Part shown: in pieces, positions 17,781-26,300 of the stretch | How the letters are laid out: every line of letters starts with the position of its first letter | How positions within the stretch are numbered: the first letter of the stretch is position 1 | Assembly (NCBI RefSeq): GCF_014203835.1 | Contig: NZ_JACHJW010000001.1 | Coordinates: 4,848,501 to 4,912,500 of the forward strand | Length of the DNA stretch: 64,000 nt | Reading direction: 5' to 3' | Source: Micromonospora polyrhachis | GTDB lineage: Bacteria; Actinomycetota; Actinomycetes; Mycobacteriales; Micromonosporaceae | The notes under the pieces: model-generated | What the model saw: the letters and a program-made list of their open reading frames with translations, nothing else | Told to the model about the DNA's origin: nothing | The model's database searches: none | Made by a program: the position numbers and the translations under genes

Positions 17781-17880
17781 TTTGGGGGCTTTTCGTCCCT
17801 GTCGTTGCTGAAACTGACAAGTCGCGAACCGGAGACATGTGAGAGGCTTGGCAGAACGCACGGTTGATCGAAGGAGAACG

Positions 17881-18279
17881 GTGACAGCTTCCGAACGCGC
17901 CCTTGAGCTGGTGACTGCGGCGGCCCAGGCGGCTGCGGACAAGAAGGCGCAGGACATCGCCATCATCGACGTAGCGGACCAGCTGGTGATCACCGACGCG
18001 TTCCTGATCGCCTCCGCGCCCAACGAGCGTCAGGTGCTCGCCATCGTCGACGCCATCGAGGAACGACTACTCGAGCTGCCCGAGAAGGCCAAACCAGTAC
18101 GCCGCGAGGGCGAGCGGGGTGGCCGCTGGGTGCTGCTCGACTACGTCGACGTGGTCATCCACGTGCAGCACACCGAGGAACGCGAGTTCTACGCCCTCGA
18201 CCGGCTCTGGAAGGACTGCCCCACAATTCCGTTCGTCGACCGTGACCTCGTCGAAGCCGACGCGGGCGCGGCTGAATGA
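17881..18279 (+). CDS. rsfS: Ribosomal silencing factor RsfS
   Basis: A 132-residue RsfS/Iojap protein, which binds L14 on the large subunit and blocks subunit joining when growth slows. The conserved segments DIAIIDVADQLVITDAFLIASA and RGGRWVLLDYVDVVIHVQ are present, followed by FYALDRLWKDCP. The GTG at 17881 has GAAGGAG just upstream. Its stop overlaps the start of the next gene by four bases (ATGA), indicating translational coupling. Confidence 0.95.
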   Translation: MTASERALELVTAAAQAAADKKAQDIAIIDVADQLVITDAFLIASAPNERQVLAIVDAIEERLLELPEKAKPVRREGERGGRWVLLDYVDVVIHVQHTEEREFYALDRLWKDCPTIPFVDRDLVEADAGAAE

Positions 18280-18905
18280 CCAGACTGATCGTCTGGCGGC
18301 ACGGCAACACCGACTGGAACGCCGCCAACCGGGTCCAGGGCCAGACCGACATCGCCCTCAACGACCTCGGCCGCGAGCAGGCCGCCCTGGCTGCGCCGTT
18401 GCTGGCCGCACTGCGTCCCGACGCCATCGTCGCCAGCGACCTCCAGCGTGCCATGGACACCGCGGCGGCCCTGGCCGCCCTGACCGGACTGCCGGTACGC
18501 ACCGACGCCCGGCTACGCGAGCGCTACTACGGGCTGTGGCAGGGCCTGACCATGACCGAGGTCGCCGAGCGGTTCCCGGCCGAGCATGCGCGCTGGCGGG
18601 CCGGTGAGCCGGACCCGGGGTGCCAGGTGGAGAGCCTCGACGACATGGGCAAACGGGTCGGCGGTGCGTTGCAGGACGCGGCGGACGCCGTACCGGGGGG
18701 CACCATCGTGGTGGCCACCCACGGCGGCGGTGCCCGCCAGGGCTGCGGTCACCTGCTTGGCTGGGGCACGGCGATACTGCGTACGGTCGGGCCGCTGCAG
18801 AACTGCCACTGGACCGAGCTGCGGCACGACGACGTACGGGGCTGGCAATTGCGCGCCCACAACGTCGGGTTGATCACCCAGCGGGTCGTACCGGAAGCGG
18901 TCTGA
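18276..18905 (+). CDS. Histidine phosphatase family protein (GpgP-like)
   Basis: A 209-residue phosphoglycerate-mutase-superfamily phosphatase. The phosphohistidine motif is RHGNTDWN at residues 8-15, and the second catalytic histidine lies in the ATHGGGARQGCG segment. In mycobacteria the gene at this place, after rsfS, encodes glucosyl-3-phosphoglycerate phosphatase, so that role is a reasonable guess from synteny only. It overlaps rsfS by four bases. Confidence 0.88.
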   Translation: MTRLIVWRHGNTDWNAANRVQGQTDIALNDLGREQAALAAPLLAALRPDAIVASDLQRAMDTAAALAALTGLPVRTDARLRERYYGLWQGLTMTEVAERFPAEHARWRAGEPDPGCQVESLDDMGKRVGGALQDAADAVPGGTIVVATHGGGARQGCGHLLGWGTAILRTVGPLQNCHWTELRHDDVRGWQLRAHNVGLITQRVVPEAV

Positions 18906-18975
18906 CCGGTCAGCGGTCAGCCGCCCGGGTCACCCGTACTGCTGCGGTTCTTCGGCGATCCGCTACCGTGCCGGC

Positions 18976-19827
18976 ATGCCCGTCGCGGTCGTCACCGACT
19001 CCACCGCCTACCTGCCGGCTGAGCGCAGCGGCGCGTACGGACTCGCCCGCGTGCCGTTGACCGTGGTGCTGAACGGGCGGGCCGGGCTGGAGGGGGACGA
19101 GATTTCCGCCGCCGACGCCGTCCGGGCACTGGATGCGCGGCGGGTCGCAGTGAGCACCTCCCGGCCGGCACCCGAGCGGTTCGTGCAGACCTACCGCCAT
19201 CTGCTGGACCAGGGAGCGACCGGCGTGGTGTCCGTGCACCTGTCGGCGAAACTCTCCGGCACCGTCGACGCGGCGCGGCTGGCCGCGACCGAGGTCGGCA
19301 CGGACCAGGTCACGGTGGTCGACACCCGGTCGACCGGGATGGGCCTGGGCTTTCCGGTGCTCGCGGCTGTCGCAGCCGCCGAGCGCGGAGCGGACCTGGC
19401 GACGGTACGACAGGCCGCGGTCGACGCGGTCGGCCGTACCGACGCCTATTTCTATGTCGACACGCTCGAATTCCTCCGCCGGGGCGGCCGGATCAACGCC
19501 GCCTCGGCGCTGTTCGGCACCGCCCTGTCGGTCAAGCCGATCCTGCACGTCGTCGACGGTGCCATCGTCCTCTGTGACCGGGTCCGTACCGCCAGCCGCG
19601 CCCTGGCCCGACTGGTCGATCTCGCGGTCCGGGCCGCCGGAGACGCCGAGGCCGACATCGCCGTCCACCACCTCGGTGCACCACAACGGGCGGCGGAACT
19701 GGTCGAGGTGCTGGCCGACCGGTTGGGCCGACAACTCCACGACCGGTACGTCACCGAGGCGGGTGCGGTGATTGCCGCGCACGCCGGACCCGGGTTGGCC
19801 TGTGTCGTCGTACACCGTCGCGGCTGA
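18976..19827 (+). CDS. DegV family fatty-acid-binding protein
   Basis: A 283-residue DegV protein. The fold starts with VAVVTDSTAYLPAE. The ligand-pocket segments SVHLSAKLSGT and VVDTRSTGMGLGF follow, then the YVDTLEFLRRGGRI motif near residue 163. DegV proteins bind a fatty acid and in some bacteria serve as FakB subunits that present it to a fatty acid kinase; no kinase gene is visible here. The ATG at 18976 is used. The intergenic repeat array begins right after its stop. Confidence 0.9.
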   Translation: MPVAVVTDSTAYLPAERSGAYGLARVPLTVVLNGRAGLEGDEISAADAVRALDARRVAVSTSRPAPERFVQTYRHLLDQGATGVVSVHLSAKLSGTVDAARLAATEVGTDQVTVVDTRSTGMGLGFPVLAAVAAAERGADLATVRQAAVDAVGRTDAYFYVDTLEFLRRGGRINAASALFGTALSVKPILHVVDGAIVLCDRVRTASRALARLVDLAVRAAGDAEADIAVHHLGAPQRAAELVEVLADRLGRQLHDRYVTEAGAVIAAHAGPGLACVVVHRRG

Positions 19828-19834
19828 CCATCCA

Positions 19835-19946
19835 CGGTCCGTACCGGTCGGCGGTGCCTGTCGGGTCGACGGTGCGTACCGGGTGGCGGTGCCTGTCGGG
19901 TCGGCGGTGCATACCGGGCGGCGGTGTGTATCGGGCGGCGGTCCGC
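19835..19946. repeat. Degenerate tandem repeat, 17-bp units in 35-bp pairs
   Basis: About six units of the type CGGTGCNTNYCGGGYSG follow one another, with alternate units more alike so that the higher-order period is about 35 bp. The first unit resembles the last codons of degV, suggesting that the array grew from the gene end. Confidence 0.7.
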
Positions 19947-20034
19947 CGATTACGGCAAACCCAGGGCGCCTGCGGGACCTGCCTTCTGGCCCATGAACCT
20001 CGACAGCTGCCGCAGCACCCTCTCAGCGGCATGG

Positions 20035-20083
20035 TTTGTGAACATTTGTTGTCCCCCCCCCAGCAACAACAACCGTTCACAAA
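20035..20083. repeat. Inverted repeat with poly-C loop
   Basis: TTTGTGAAC (20035-20043) and GTTCACAAA (20075-20083) are perfect 9-bp arms. Inside them TTGTTG (20046-20051) can pair with CAACAA (20064-20069), leaving a loop containing nine consecutive C (20053-20061). It is clearly lower in GC than its surroundings. The function is unknown. Confidence 0.75.
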
Positions 20084-20393
20084 GCAGAGCCAGGTGAGCG
20101 AACAGTGCTGGCCGCAGCCGGATCGAGACGAAGGTAGTGGCGGGGAGTGGGCTCCACCCCTGTCGGCATCGGTAGGCACCGTTCACCGTTCACCATTCGG
20201 CACTGGTCGGTGTCGGTAGGCGCTGGCCGGTAGGCGCTGGTCGGGACCGGTCTGGTCGGTACCGGGACTGGTGACACTGGTCTGGTCGGTACTGGCCTGG
20301 TCGGCCTGATGAGGCCGATGAGGTGCACGATGCCGACGAGGTGGAAGGTCGGTCGGCGGCTGGCGGTTAGCACATCGCATCATGATCAGGGCG

Positions 20394-20421
20394 TTTTCCA
20401 CAGCCGGGTCAGTTTTCCACA
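20394..20421. promoter_or_regulatory. Two DnaA-box-like sites
   Basis: TTTTCCACA occurs at 20394-20402 and again at 20413-20421, in the same direction, 19 bp apart. The actinobacterial DnaA box is close to TTGTCCACA, so each site differs by one base. They lie 53-80 bp upstream of comEA. Confidence 0.4.
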
Positions 20422-20473
20422 GCGGGCGATCGGTGGCCGGTGCAAAGGCCGCTGCTGCGCTTGACTGCCGAAC

Positions 20474-21271
20474 GTGGCCGACGACGACGAGACGATGGTG
20501 CGGCAGCGACTCAGCCGGCTGCTTGGTAGCCGGACCGAGCTGCCGCTTCGGTCCGCTGTCCAGCCGATGCCGTCGGCCGTACCCGCGAGTTCCGACGTGC
20601 TGCCGGTGGGGCCTACCGCCGCACCCCGGCTGACCGGGCCCGGGGCCTTCGACCCGGGCCGGCGGGGAGTCAAGGCACTGGCGGTGGTCGCCGTACTGGT
20701 GGTGCTCGGTGCCGCTGTCTGGGCCTGGCGGTCCCGCCCACATACGGAGCCGGTCGGGGCCCCGGTGTCGGCAGCCCTGTCCGCGTCGCACCAGACCGTT
20801 TCAGATCCGAGCGGGACAGCGGGGGAGGTCGTGGTCGCGGTCGCCGGCAAGGTGCGCCGCCCCGGTCTGGTCCGGCTACCCGCCGGAGCCCGGGTCGCTG
20901 ACGCGCTGGCCGCTGCCGGCGGAGTGCTGCCCGGTGTGGACATCGCACTGCTCAACCTGGCCCGCAAGGTCAGCGACGGTGAGCTGATCCTGGTCGGCGT
21001 TACCGCACCGCCCGGAGCCGCCGGGCAACCCGGCGTCCCCGGGGCGGCCCCGGAGCCGGGCACGGTGGCGGGCGGTGGCGGAAAGGTCAACCTCAACACG
21101 GCCACCCTGGCCCAACTGGACGCGTTGCCTGGCGTCGGGCCGGTACTCGCCCAACGCATCCTCGCCCATCGCGAGCAGCACGGCCCGTTCCGCGCCGTCA
21201 GCGACCTCCGCCAGGTCACCGGCATCGGTGATGCGAAGTACGAGGACCTGAAGGATCTGGTGACGGTATGA
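20474..21271 (+). CDS. comEA: ComEA-like DNA-binding protein
   Basis: A 265-residue membrane-anchored protein. One transmembrane helix lies near residues 66-85 (VKALAVVAVLVVLGAAVWAW). An SLBB domain follows (VVVAVAGKVRRPGLVRLPAG), and after a short low-complexity linker a C-terminal helix-hairpin-helix DNA-binding domain (VNLNTATLAQLDALPGVGP, then ITGIGDAKYEDL-like). ComEA binds incoming DNA in competent bacteria; actinomycetes keep the gene though natural competence is rarely seen. The start is GTG at 20474. The next gene, comEC, overlaps by four bases. Confidence 0.92.
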   Translation: MADDDETMVRQRLSRLLGSRTELPLRSAVQPMPSAVPASSDVLPVGPTAAPRLTGPGAFDPGRRGVKALAVVAVLVVLGAAVWAWRSRPHTEPVGAPVSAALSASHQTVSDPSGTAGEVVVAVAGKVRRPGLVRLPAGARVADALAAAGGVLPGVDIALLNLARKVSDGELILVGVTAPPGAAGQPGVPGAAPEPGTVAGGGGKVNLNTATLAQLDALPGVGPVLAQRILAHREQHGPFRAVSDLRQVTGIGDAKYEDLKDLVTV

Positions 21272-23772
21272 CTATCCCGCCGCCTGGGCCAGCCGTGCCA
21301 ACCCCGGGCGTGCCAGCCCGGGCCGTGTCCATTCCAGCCGTGCCAACTCCGGACGTGCCAGCCCGGGCCGTGTCCATCCCAGCCGTGCCAACCCCGGCCC
21401 GGAAGGACCCGCCCGACCTGCGGCTGGCCGGGCTGGCCGTGGCTACCTGGCTCACTGCCCTGGCCGGGCTGTATCTCTCCGTACCGGTCATGGTGGCGGT
21501 CGCCGTACTGGCCACGATCGGTGCGCTCGCTCTGGCCGGTCAGCTACTCCGGCGCCCACCGAACGAGACCCGCTGGGCTGGCATCGGCCGGTACGGGTGG
21601 ATCGCCGTTACGGTGCTGCTCGGTGTGGTGTGTGGAAGTACGGCGACCGCCGCCCGACTCGTCGTACGCGACGCCACCCCGCTCGCCAACCTGGTTACGG
21701 CGGGAGCCAGCGTCACGGCCGAACTGGTGGTCCGCGACGACCCACGTGCGGTCCGGGGCACCACCGGCCGGCCGCCGATCTACCTGGTCGCGGTTGGCTC
21801 GTCCTGGGTGCGGGACCCGGCCGGCACCCGGGTCCACACCGATGCCCGGATCCTGGTGCTCGCCAGCGATCCCGACTGGCGGGAGCTGTTGCCCGGCCAG
21901 CGGGTGATTGCCAATGGCCGGCTGGCCGCACCCCAGGGTGGTGACCTGACCGCGGCGGTGCTGTCGGTCGGTACCCCACCGGTACGACTCGGCGAGCCCT
22001 CGTGGGCCCAGCGGGCGGCCGGTACGCTGCGGGCCGGTCTACAGCGGGCCTGTGCGCCGTTACCGGACGAACCGGGGGGACTGCTGCCCGGACTGGTGGT
22101 GGGGGACACCAGCCGACTCGACCCCGCGGTCGAGGACGACTTCCTGGCTACCGGGATGACGCATCTCAACGCGGTCTCCGGGTCCAACGTCGCTATTTTG
22201 ATCGGTCTCGTGTTGCTGCTTGCCCGTTGGGGTCGGGCCGGGCCCTGGCTGGCCGCTGCCCTCTGCGGTGTCGCCCTGGTCGGATTCGTGATCCTGGCCC
22301 GGCCGTCGCCGAGCGTGGTGCGGGCCGCCACCATGGGCGCGGTCGGGCTGCTCGGGCTCGCTCTTGGCCGACCGCGAGCGGCGTTACCGGCCCTGGGGGC
22401 GGCCGTCGTCGTGCTGGTCGTGGCCGATCCGGAACTTGCCGGGGACGCCGGGTTCGCACTGTCGGTGCTCGCCACCGGTGGGCTGTTGCTGATCGCGCCC
22501 GGCTGGCGGGACGCGTTGCGGCGTCGGGGCGTACCGGTCGGTGCGGCGGAGGCGCTGGCGGTCCCGGCCGCCGCCCAGGTGGCCTGTGCACCGGTGGTGG
22601 CGGGACTTTCCGGGACGGTCAGCCTGGTGGCCGTCCCAGCGAACCTGCTGGCGGTGCCGGCGATCGCGCCCGCCACGGTGCTCGGGGTGGTGGCGGCCGT
22701 GGTTTCTCCGGTCTGGCCCGCCGGTGCCGAGTTCGTCGCGTGGCTGGGCAGTTGGCCGGCCTGGTGGCTGGTGACCGTGGCGCGATACGGTGCTCGACTG
22801 CCCGTCGGCACTCTGCCCTGGCTCGACGGGGTGGCGGGCGGGCTGACGCTGGCCGCGCTCACCGTGGCCCTGCTGGTGGCCGCTCGGCATCCTCTGGTAC
22901 GTCGGCTGGTGGCGGTGGTCGCGGTCGCGGTGGTGGTCGGTGCGCTGCCGGTCCGTATGGTCGCCAACGGTTGGCCACCGGAGGGTTGGGTGGTGGTGGT
23001 CTGCGCGGTCGGCCAGGGGGACGCCGTGGTGCTGCCGGTGGGGTCGGGGCGGGCGGTTCTTGTCGACACCGGTCCCGATCCGGTGGCGGTTGACCGGTGT
23101 CTGCGGCGGCTCGGGATACGGACGGTGTCACTGCTGGTCGTCAGCCACTTTCACGCGGACCACACGGGTGGGGTGGACGGTGTCTTCCGGGGGCGCCGGG
23201 TGGCGGCGGTGGCGACTCCACAGTGGCCCGAGCCGGCAACCGGCCGGGAGATGGTCGAGGCGGCTGCCGTGCGTGGCGGAGCGCCGGTGGCGGTGGTCGG
23301 GACCGGCTGGTCGTACCTGGCTGGGCGGGTGGCGCTGGCGTCGGTCGGGCCGCCCCAGCAACTGCGCGGCACGCGGTCCGATCCAAACAACAACTCGGTC
23401 ATCCTGTCCGCCCGGGTGCGAGGAGTGCACATTCTGTTGGCTGGGGATGCCGAGAGCGAGCAGCAGCGGGCGTTGCTCGACAACCCACCCCCCGATGGTC
23501 TGCGAGCGGACGTACTCAAAGTCGCCCACCACGGTTCGGCCTACCAGGACGCTGGTTTCCTCGACGCTGTGTCCCCAGCGGTGGCCCTGGTTCCGGTGGG
23601 TGTCGACAACCGGTACGGCCACCCGAACGCCGCTGTGCTCGGCCGGCTGGCCCGGGGTGGGGCCCGGGTACTGCGTACGGACACCGACGGTGACCTGGCC
23701 GTGGTCGTCCGTCCAGGCAGAGGACTGGCGGTGGTCGTACGGGGATCGGAGGTGGGGGAGCGGGGGAGCTGA
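21268..23772 (+). CDS. comEC: ComEC/Rec2 family DNA-uptake channel
   Basis: An 834-residue polytopic membrane protein. After a Pro-rich N-terminus with two copies of a VPARAVSIPAVPTP unit come two membrane helices, a soluble OB-like region, and the Competence domain with many helices (from about residue 300, NAVSGSNVAILIGL). The C-terminal metallo-beta-lactamase-like domain has the metal motif HFHADHTGG near residue 627 and the late VAHHGS motif. ComEC is the channel that takes single-stranded DNA into the cell, and the C-terminal domain may degrade the other strand. Its ATG overlaps the comEA stop. Confidence 0.93.
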   Translation: MTIPPPGPAVPTPGVPARAVSIPAVPTPDVPARAVSIPAVPTPARKDPPDLRLAGLAVATWLTALAGLYLSVPVMVAVAVLATIGALALAGQLLRRPPNETRWAGIGRYGWIAVTVLLGVVCGSTATAARLVVRDATPLANLVTAGASVTAELVVRDDPRAVRGTTGRPPIYLVAVGSSWVRDPAGTRVHTDARILVLASDPDWRELLPGQRVIANGRLAAPQGGDLTAAVLSVGTPPVRLGEPSWAQRAAGTLRAGLQRACAPLPDEPGGLLPGLVVGDTSRLDPAVEDDFLATGMTHLNAVSGSNVAILIGLVLLLARWGRAGPWLAAALCGVALVGFVILARPSPSVVRAATMGAVGLLGLALGRPRAALPALGAAVVVLVVADPELAGDAGFALSVLATGGLLLIAPGWRDALRRRGVPVGAAEALAVPAAAQVACAPVVAGLSGTVSLVAVPANLLAVPAIAPATVLGVVAAVVSPVWPAGAEFVAWLGSWPAWWLVTVARYGARLPVGTLPWLDGVAGGLTLAALTVALLVAARHPLVRRLVAVVAVAVVVGALPVRMVANGWPPEGWVVVVCAVGQGDAVVLPVGSGRAVLVDTGPDPVAVDRCLRRLGIRTVSLLVVSHFHADHTGGVDGVFRGRRVAAVATPQWPEPATGREMVEAAAVRGGAPVAVVGTGWSYLAGRVALASVGPPQQLRGTRSDPNNNSVILSARVRGVHILLAGDAESEQQRALLDNPPPDGLRADVLKVAHHGSAYQDAGFLDAVSPAVALVPVGVDNRYGHPNAAVLGRLARGGARVLRTDTDGDLAVVVRPGRGLAVVVRGSEVGERGS

Positions 23773-23896
23773 CAGCCATCGGGCAATGCGCTCCAACTTA
23801 AGGTAAATGTCTGGATTTGCGCTAAGTGCGGGGTCAGCTGCGGGGAGCCGGGTGAGCAGGTCTGGCGCCTGCCGCCCAGCGTGCGAGTATGACGGC

Positions 23897-24871
23897 GTGA
23901 CCCCCACCAGCCTGGCACCCGTCCTGCTCGTCCTCGGTGACGAGGAGCTGCTCGTCACCCGTGCGATCTCCGCGACGATCACCCAGGCGCGGGAAGCCGA
24001 CCCGGGGGCGGACGTACGAGAGTACGAAGCGGGTTCGTTGACTCCAGGCGAGATCGCCGAGATGCTCAGCCCCTCCCTCTTCGGCGGCCGGCGGGTACTG
24101 ATCGTGCGGGCCGGTCAGGACGCGCGCAAGGACTTGGCGGCAGCGCTGTTGGCGTACGTGAAGAATCCCGACCCGGAGGTCCACCTGCTGGTGACACATG
24201 CCGGTGGGGCCAAGGGCAAGGCCTTCGCCGACGGGCTCCGGCAGGCGGGTGCGCTGGTCGTTCCCGCCGGCAAGCTCAAGGGACACCGGGACCGGGTCGG
24301 TTTCGTCCGTGAGGAGATCCGGCGGGCCGGGGGTAAGTGCACCGAGGACGCCGCCGAAGCACTGCTCGCCGCCGTCGGCAACGACCTGCGTGAGCTGGCG
24401 TCCGCCTGTGCGCAGCTGATGGCCGACACCGACGGCCGGATCGGGGCGGACACGGTCGCCCGTTACTACCGGGGCCGGGCCGAGGTGAGCGGCTTCACGG
24501 TCGCCGACGCGGCCATGGTCGGGGACGTACCCGGTGCCCTGGAGGCGCTGCGGTGGGCGCTGCACGTCGGGGTCGACCCGGTGCCGATCGCCGATGCCAT
24601 CGCCGACGGGGTACGTACCGTCGCCCGGGTGGCATCGGCTGGGCGGGGCAGTGCCTATCAGTTGGCGAGCAGCCTCGGTATGCCGGCCTGGAAGATCGAG
24701 CGTGCCCAGCGGCAGGGGCGGGGCTGGACTCCCGAAGGACTGGTCGACGCGATGCAGGCGGCGGCCGATTGCAACGCCGCCGTCAAGGGGGGCGCCGACG
24801 ACCGGGGGTACGCGCTTGAGCGGGCGGTCTTCGCCCTCGCCGCGGCCCGGCAGGGAGGCGGCAGCCGATGA
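23897..24871 (+). CDS. holA: DNA polymerase III subunit delta
   Basis: A 324-residue clamp-loader delta subunit, which opens the sliding clamp. It starts with PVLLVLGDEELLVTRAI and has the delta-type LFGGRRVLIVR segment and the ELRELASACAQL-type helix, without ATPase motifs, as expected for delta. The start is GTG at 23897 (VTPTSLAPVLL); an in-frame ATG at 23807 would add 30 residues with no homology-like sequence. It follows comEC as in many bacteria. Confidence 0.93.
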   Translation: MTPTSLAPVLLVLGDEELLVTRAISATITQAREADPGADVREYEAGSLTPGEIAEMLSPSLFGGRRVLIVRAGQDARKDLAAALLAYVKNPDPEVHLLVTHAGGAKGKAFADGLRQAGALVVPAGKLKGHRDRVGFVREEIRRAGGKCTEDAAEALLAAVGNDLRELASACAQLMADTDGRIGADTVARYYRGRAEVSGFTVADAAMVGDVPGALEALRWALHVGVDPVPIADAIADGVRTVARVASAGRGSAYQLASSLGMPAWKIERAQRQGRGWTPEGLVDAMQAAADCNAAVKGGADDRGYALERAVFALAAARQGGGSR

Positions 24872-25653
24872 CCTCGGGCAGGTCGACCGGGTGGGCCGAG
24901 ATCTCGTCCGACCGGCGGCCGGTGCAGTGGACAGTGCCGGACCGGCGGCAGGCCATGCGGCGCAGGCAGCAGGCACCGCCGCGGGCGGTGGTTCCCGGAC
25001 GGCGAACACCTGGCGCGGCCGTCGACCCAGCCCGGAATCGTCCGCTGTACTGCCGGATGCTCGGCCTGCGGCACGTCCGCCCGGGTGGGCTGCTGAGGTT
25101 CGCCTACTTCGAGGGGGCCATCTTCCTCGGGGTGCTGCTCGGCTTGGCCGAGCTGGTGAGCTGGTGGGGCGTGTTGGCCCTGCCTGCCCTGGTCGCCCTG
25201 ATGGTGAAGATCAACGATATGGCGGTGGCGGCAATAGGACGGGCGGCAGCCCGGGTGCCGGAGATCGAGCAGGACCGGTTTCGCCGGGAGATCACACCAG
25301 TGGTCGGCCGGGCCGCCGTACCCGGCAGGAGCCTTGCCCAGCCGTCGCCCGACCTCCGTCCTGCGGGGCCGGGCCCGGTCGGCAGCCGGACCATCGACAT
25401 CACCGACGTCGCCGCGCAACCCGTGGTGCCCGACCCGGTACGGCAGGAAGTCCGGGCGACAGCAGGTGGCCGACGTGATCCGGTACGAGGCCCATTGAGC
25501 TGGCATCGGGCCGCGTTGACGTGGAACACCGCCGACCGGCTGCCCCGGGTACGGGAGAAACTGCGGCCGATCCGCCAGTGGGCTGGGCGGTGGGAGCAGC
25601 CCGACCTCCGACACCGGCTGGCACACCATTCGGCCGAGCATCGCTACGAGTAG
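24868..25653 (+). CDS. Membrane protein of unknown function, coupled to holA
   Basis: A 261-residue protein not recognised. The N-terminal 85 residues are basic and Pro/Arg-rich. One or two hydrophobic helices follow (FLGVLLGLAELVSWWGVLALPALVALMV), then a basic, Arg-rich C-terminal half. Its ATG overlaps the holA stop by four bases, so it is co-translated with holA. A membrane or envelope role is possible; nothing more specific can be seen. Confidence 0.65.
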   Translation: MTSGRSTGWAEISSDRRPVQWTVPDRRQAMRRRQQAPPRAVVPGRRTPGAAVDPARNRPLYCRMLGLRHVRPGGLLRFAYFEGAIFLGVLLGLAELVSWWGVLALPALVALMVKINDMAVAAIGRAAARVPEIEQDRFRREITPVVGRAAVPGRSLAQPSPDLRPAGPGPVGSRTIDITDVAAQPVVPDPVRQEVRATAGGRRDPVRGPLSWHRAALTWNTADRLPRVREKLRPIRQWAGRWEQPDLRHRLAHHSAEHRYE

Positions 25654-25754
25654 CCCAGTCCATCCTCGTCAGGACCGACAGCGAGGTCTCGGGGCGATTC
25701 ATCACCGCACGGCACTCGTCAGCGGCCAGAACAGCACGACGGGCAAGACAGCAT

Positions 25755-25801
25755 GACGGGCACCTTCCGAGCCGGTCGTACGACTCGGGGAGGTGCCCGT
25801 C
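25755..25801 (-). terminator. Terminator of rpsT
   Basis: GACGGGCACCT (25755-25765) pairs with AGGTGCCCGTC (25791-25801), extended by a CCGAG/CTCGG stem inside. It lies 20 bp beyond the rpsT stop on the minus strand. Confidence 0.65.
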
Positions 25802-25820
25802 GAAGTCTCGGGTCGAACCC

Positions 25821-26087
25821 TCAGGCGGAGAGCGACTGCAGGCGCTTGGCGATCGCCGACTTGCGGTTCGCTGCCTGGTTGCTGTGGATCACGCCCTTGC
25901 TGGCGGCCTTGTCCAGCTTGCGCGATGCCTCGCGCATCAGCTCGATGGCCTTCTCGGCCTCGCCGGCCTCGGCAGCCTCGTTGAACTTGCGGATGGCGGT
26001 CTTCAGCGACGACTTGACCGACTTGTTACGCAGCCGGCGCTTCTCGTTCTGCCGGTTGCGCTTGATCTGGGACTTGATGTTCGCCAC
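25821..26087 (-). CDS. rpsT: 30S ribosomal protein S20
   Basis: An 88-residue S20 starting [21 protein letters not shown] and ending [19 protein letters not shown], which binds 16S rRNA. The start is GTG at 26087 with GAGG eight bases upstream. It is convergent with the holA operon, and its hairpin terminator lies between. The neighbourhood comEA-comEC-holA-rpsT-lepA is common in actinobacteria. Confidence 0.97.
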   Translation of the reverse strand: MANIKSQIKRNRQNEKRRLRNKSVKSSLKTAIRKFNEAAEAGEAEKAIELMREASRKLDKAASKGVIHSNQAANRKSAIAKRLQSLSA

Positions 26088-26300
26088 GCGACAGCCTCGT
26101 CTTGATAGCTCGGGTTGGTCTAGTTGACGCGCAGGCAACAACAAGGCGTCACCACTACGCGAAGAGTCAGGTTACCAGGTCACCGAGGCCAGGCCAAAAG
26201 CGCGCCATCACCATGCCCCCGCGGCCACTGCCCGCTTGCTCTGTGAGCCGGCTCGGCCAGTGCCCGCCCGCCGGCTCACCAGCCTGCTCAACCAGCCTGC

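Larger units (their letters stand above)
19828..20473. other. Repeat-rich gene-free region between degV and comEA
   Basis: No convincing gene is seen in these 646 bp. From left to right they hold a degenerate 17/35-bp repeat array (19835-19946), a low-GC inverted repeat with a 9-C loop (20035-20083), a second degenerate repeat zone of GGTAGGCGCTGG and ACTGGTCTGGTC-like units (about 20213-20310), and two TTTTCCACA sites (20394-20421). A 31-codon minus-strand frame starting inside the hairpin is noted separately. Confidence 0.6.

Noticed and set aside
19751-20186. Minus-strand frames of 78-142 codons in the degV-comEA gap
   Set aside because: They run through repeat arrays and show weak third-position bias; only the short frame at the hairpin was kept as a note.
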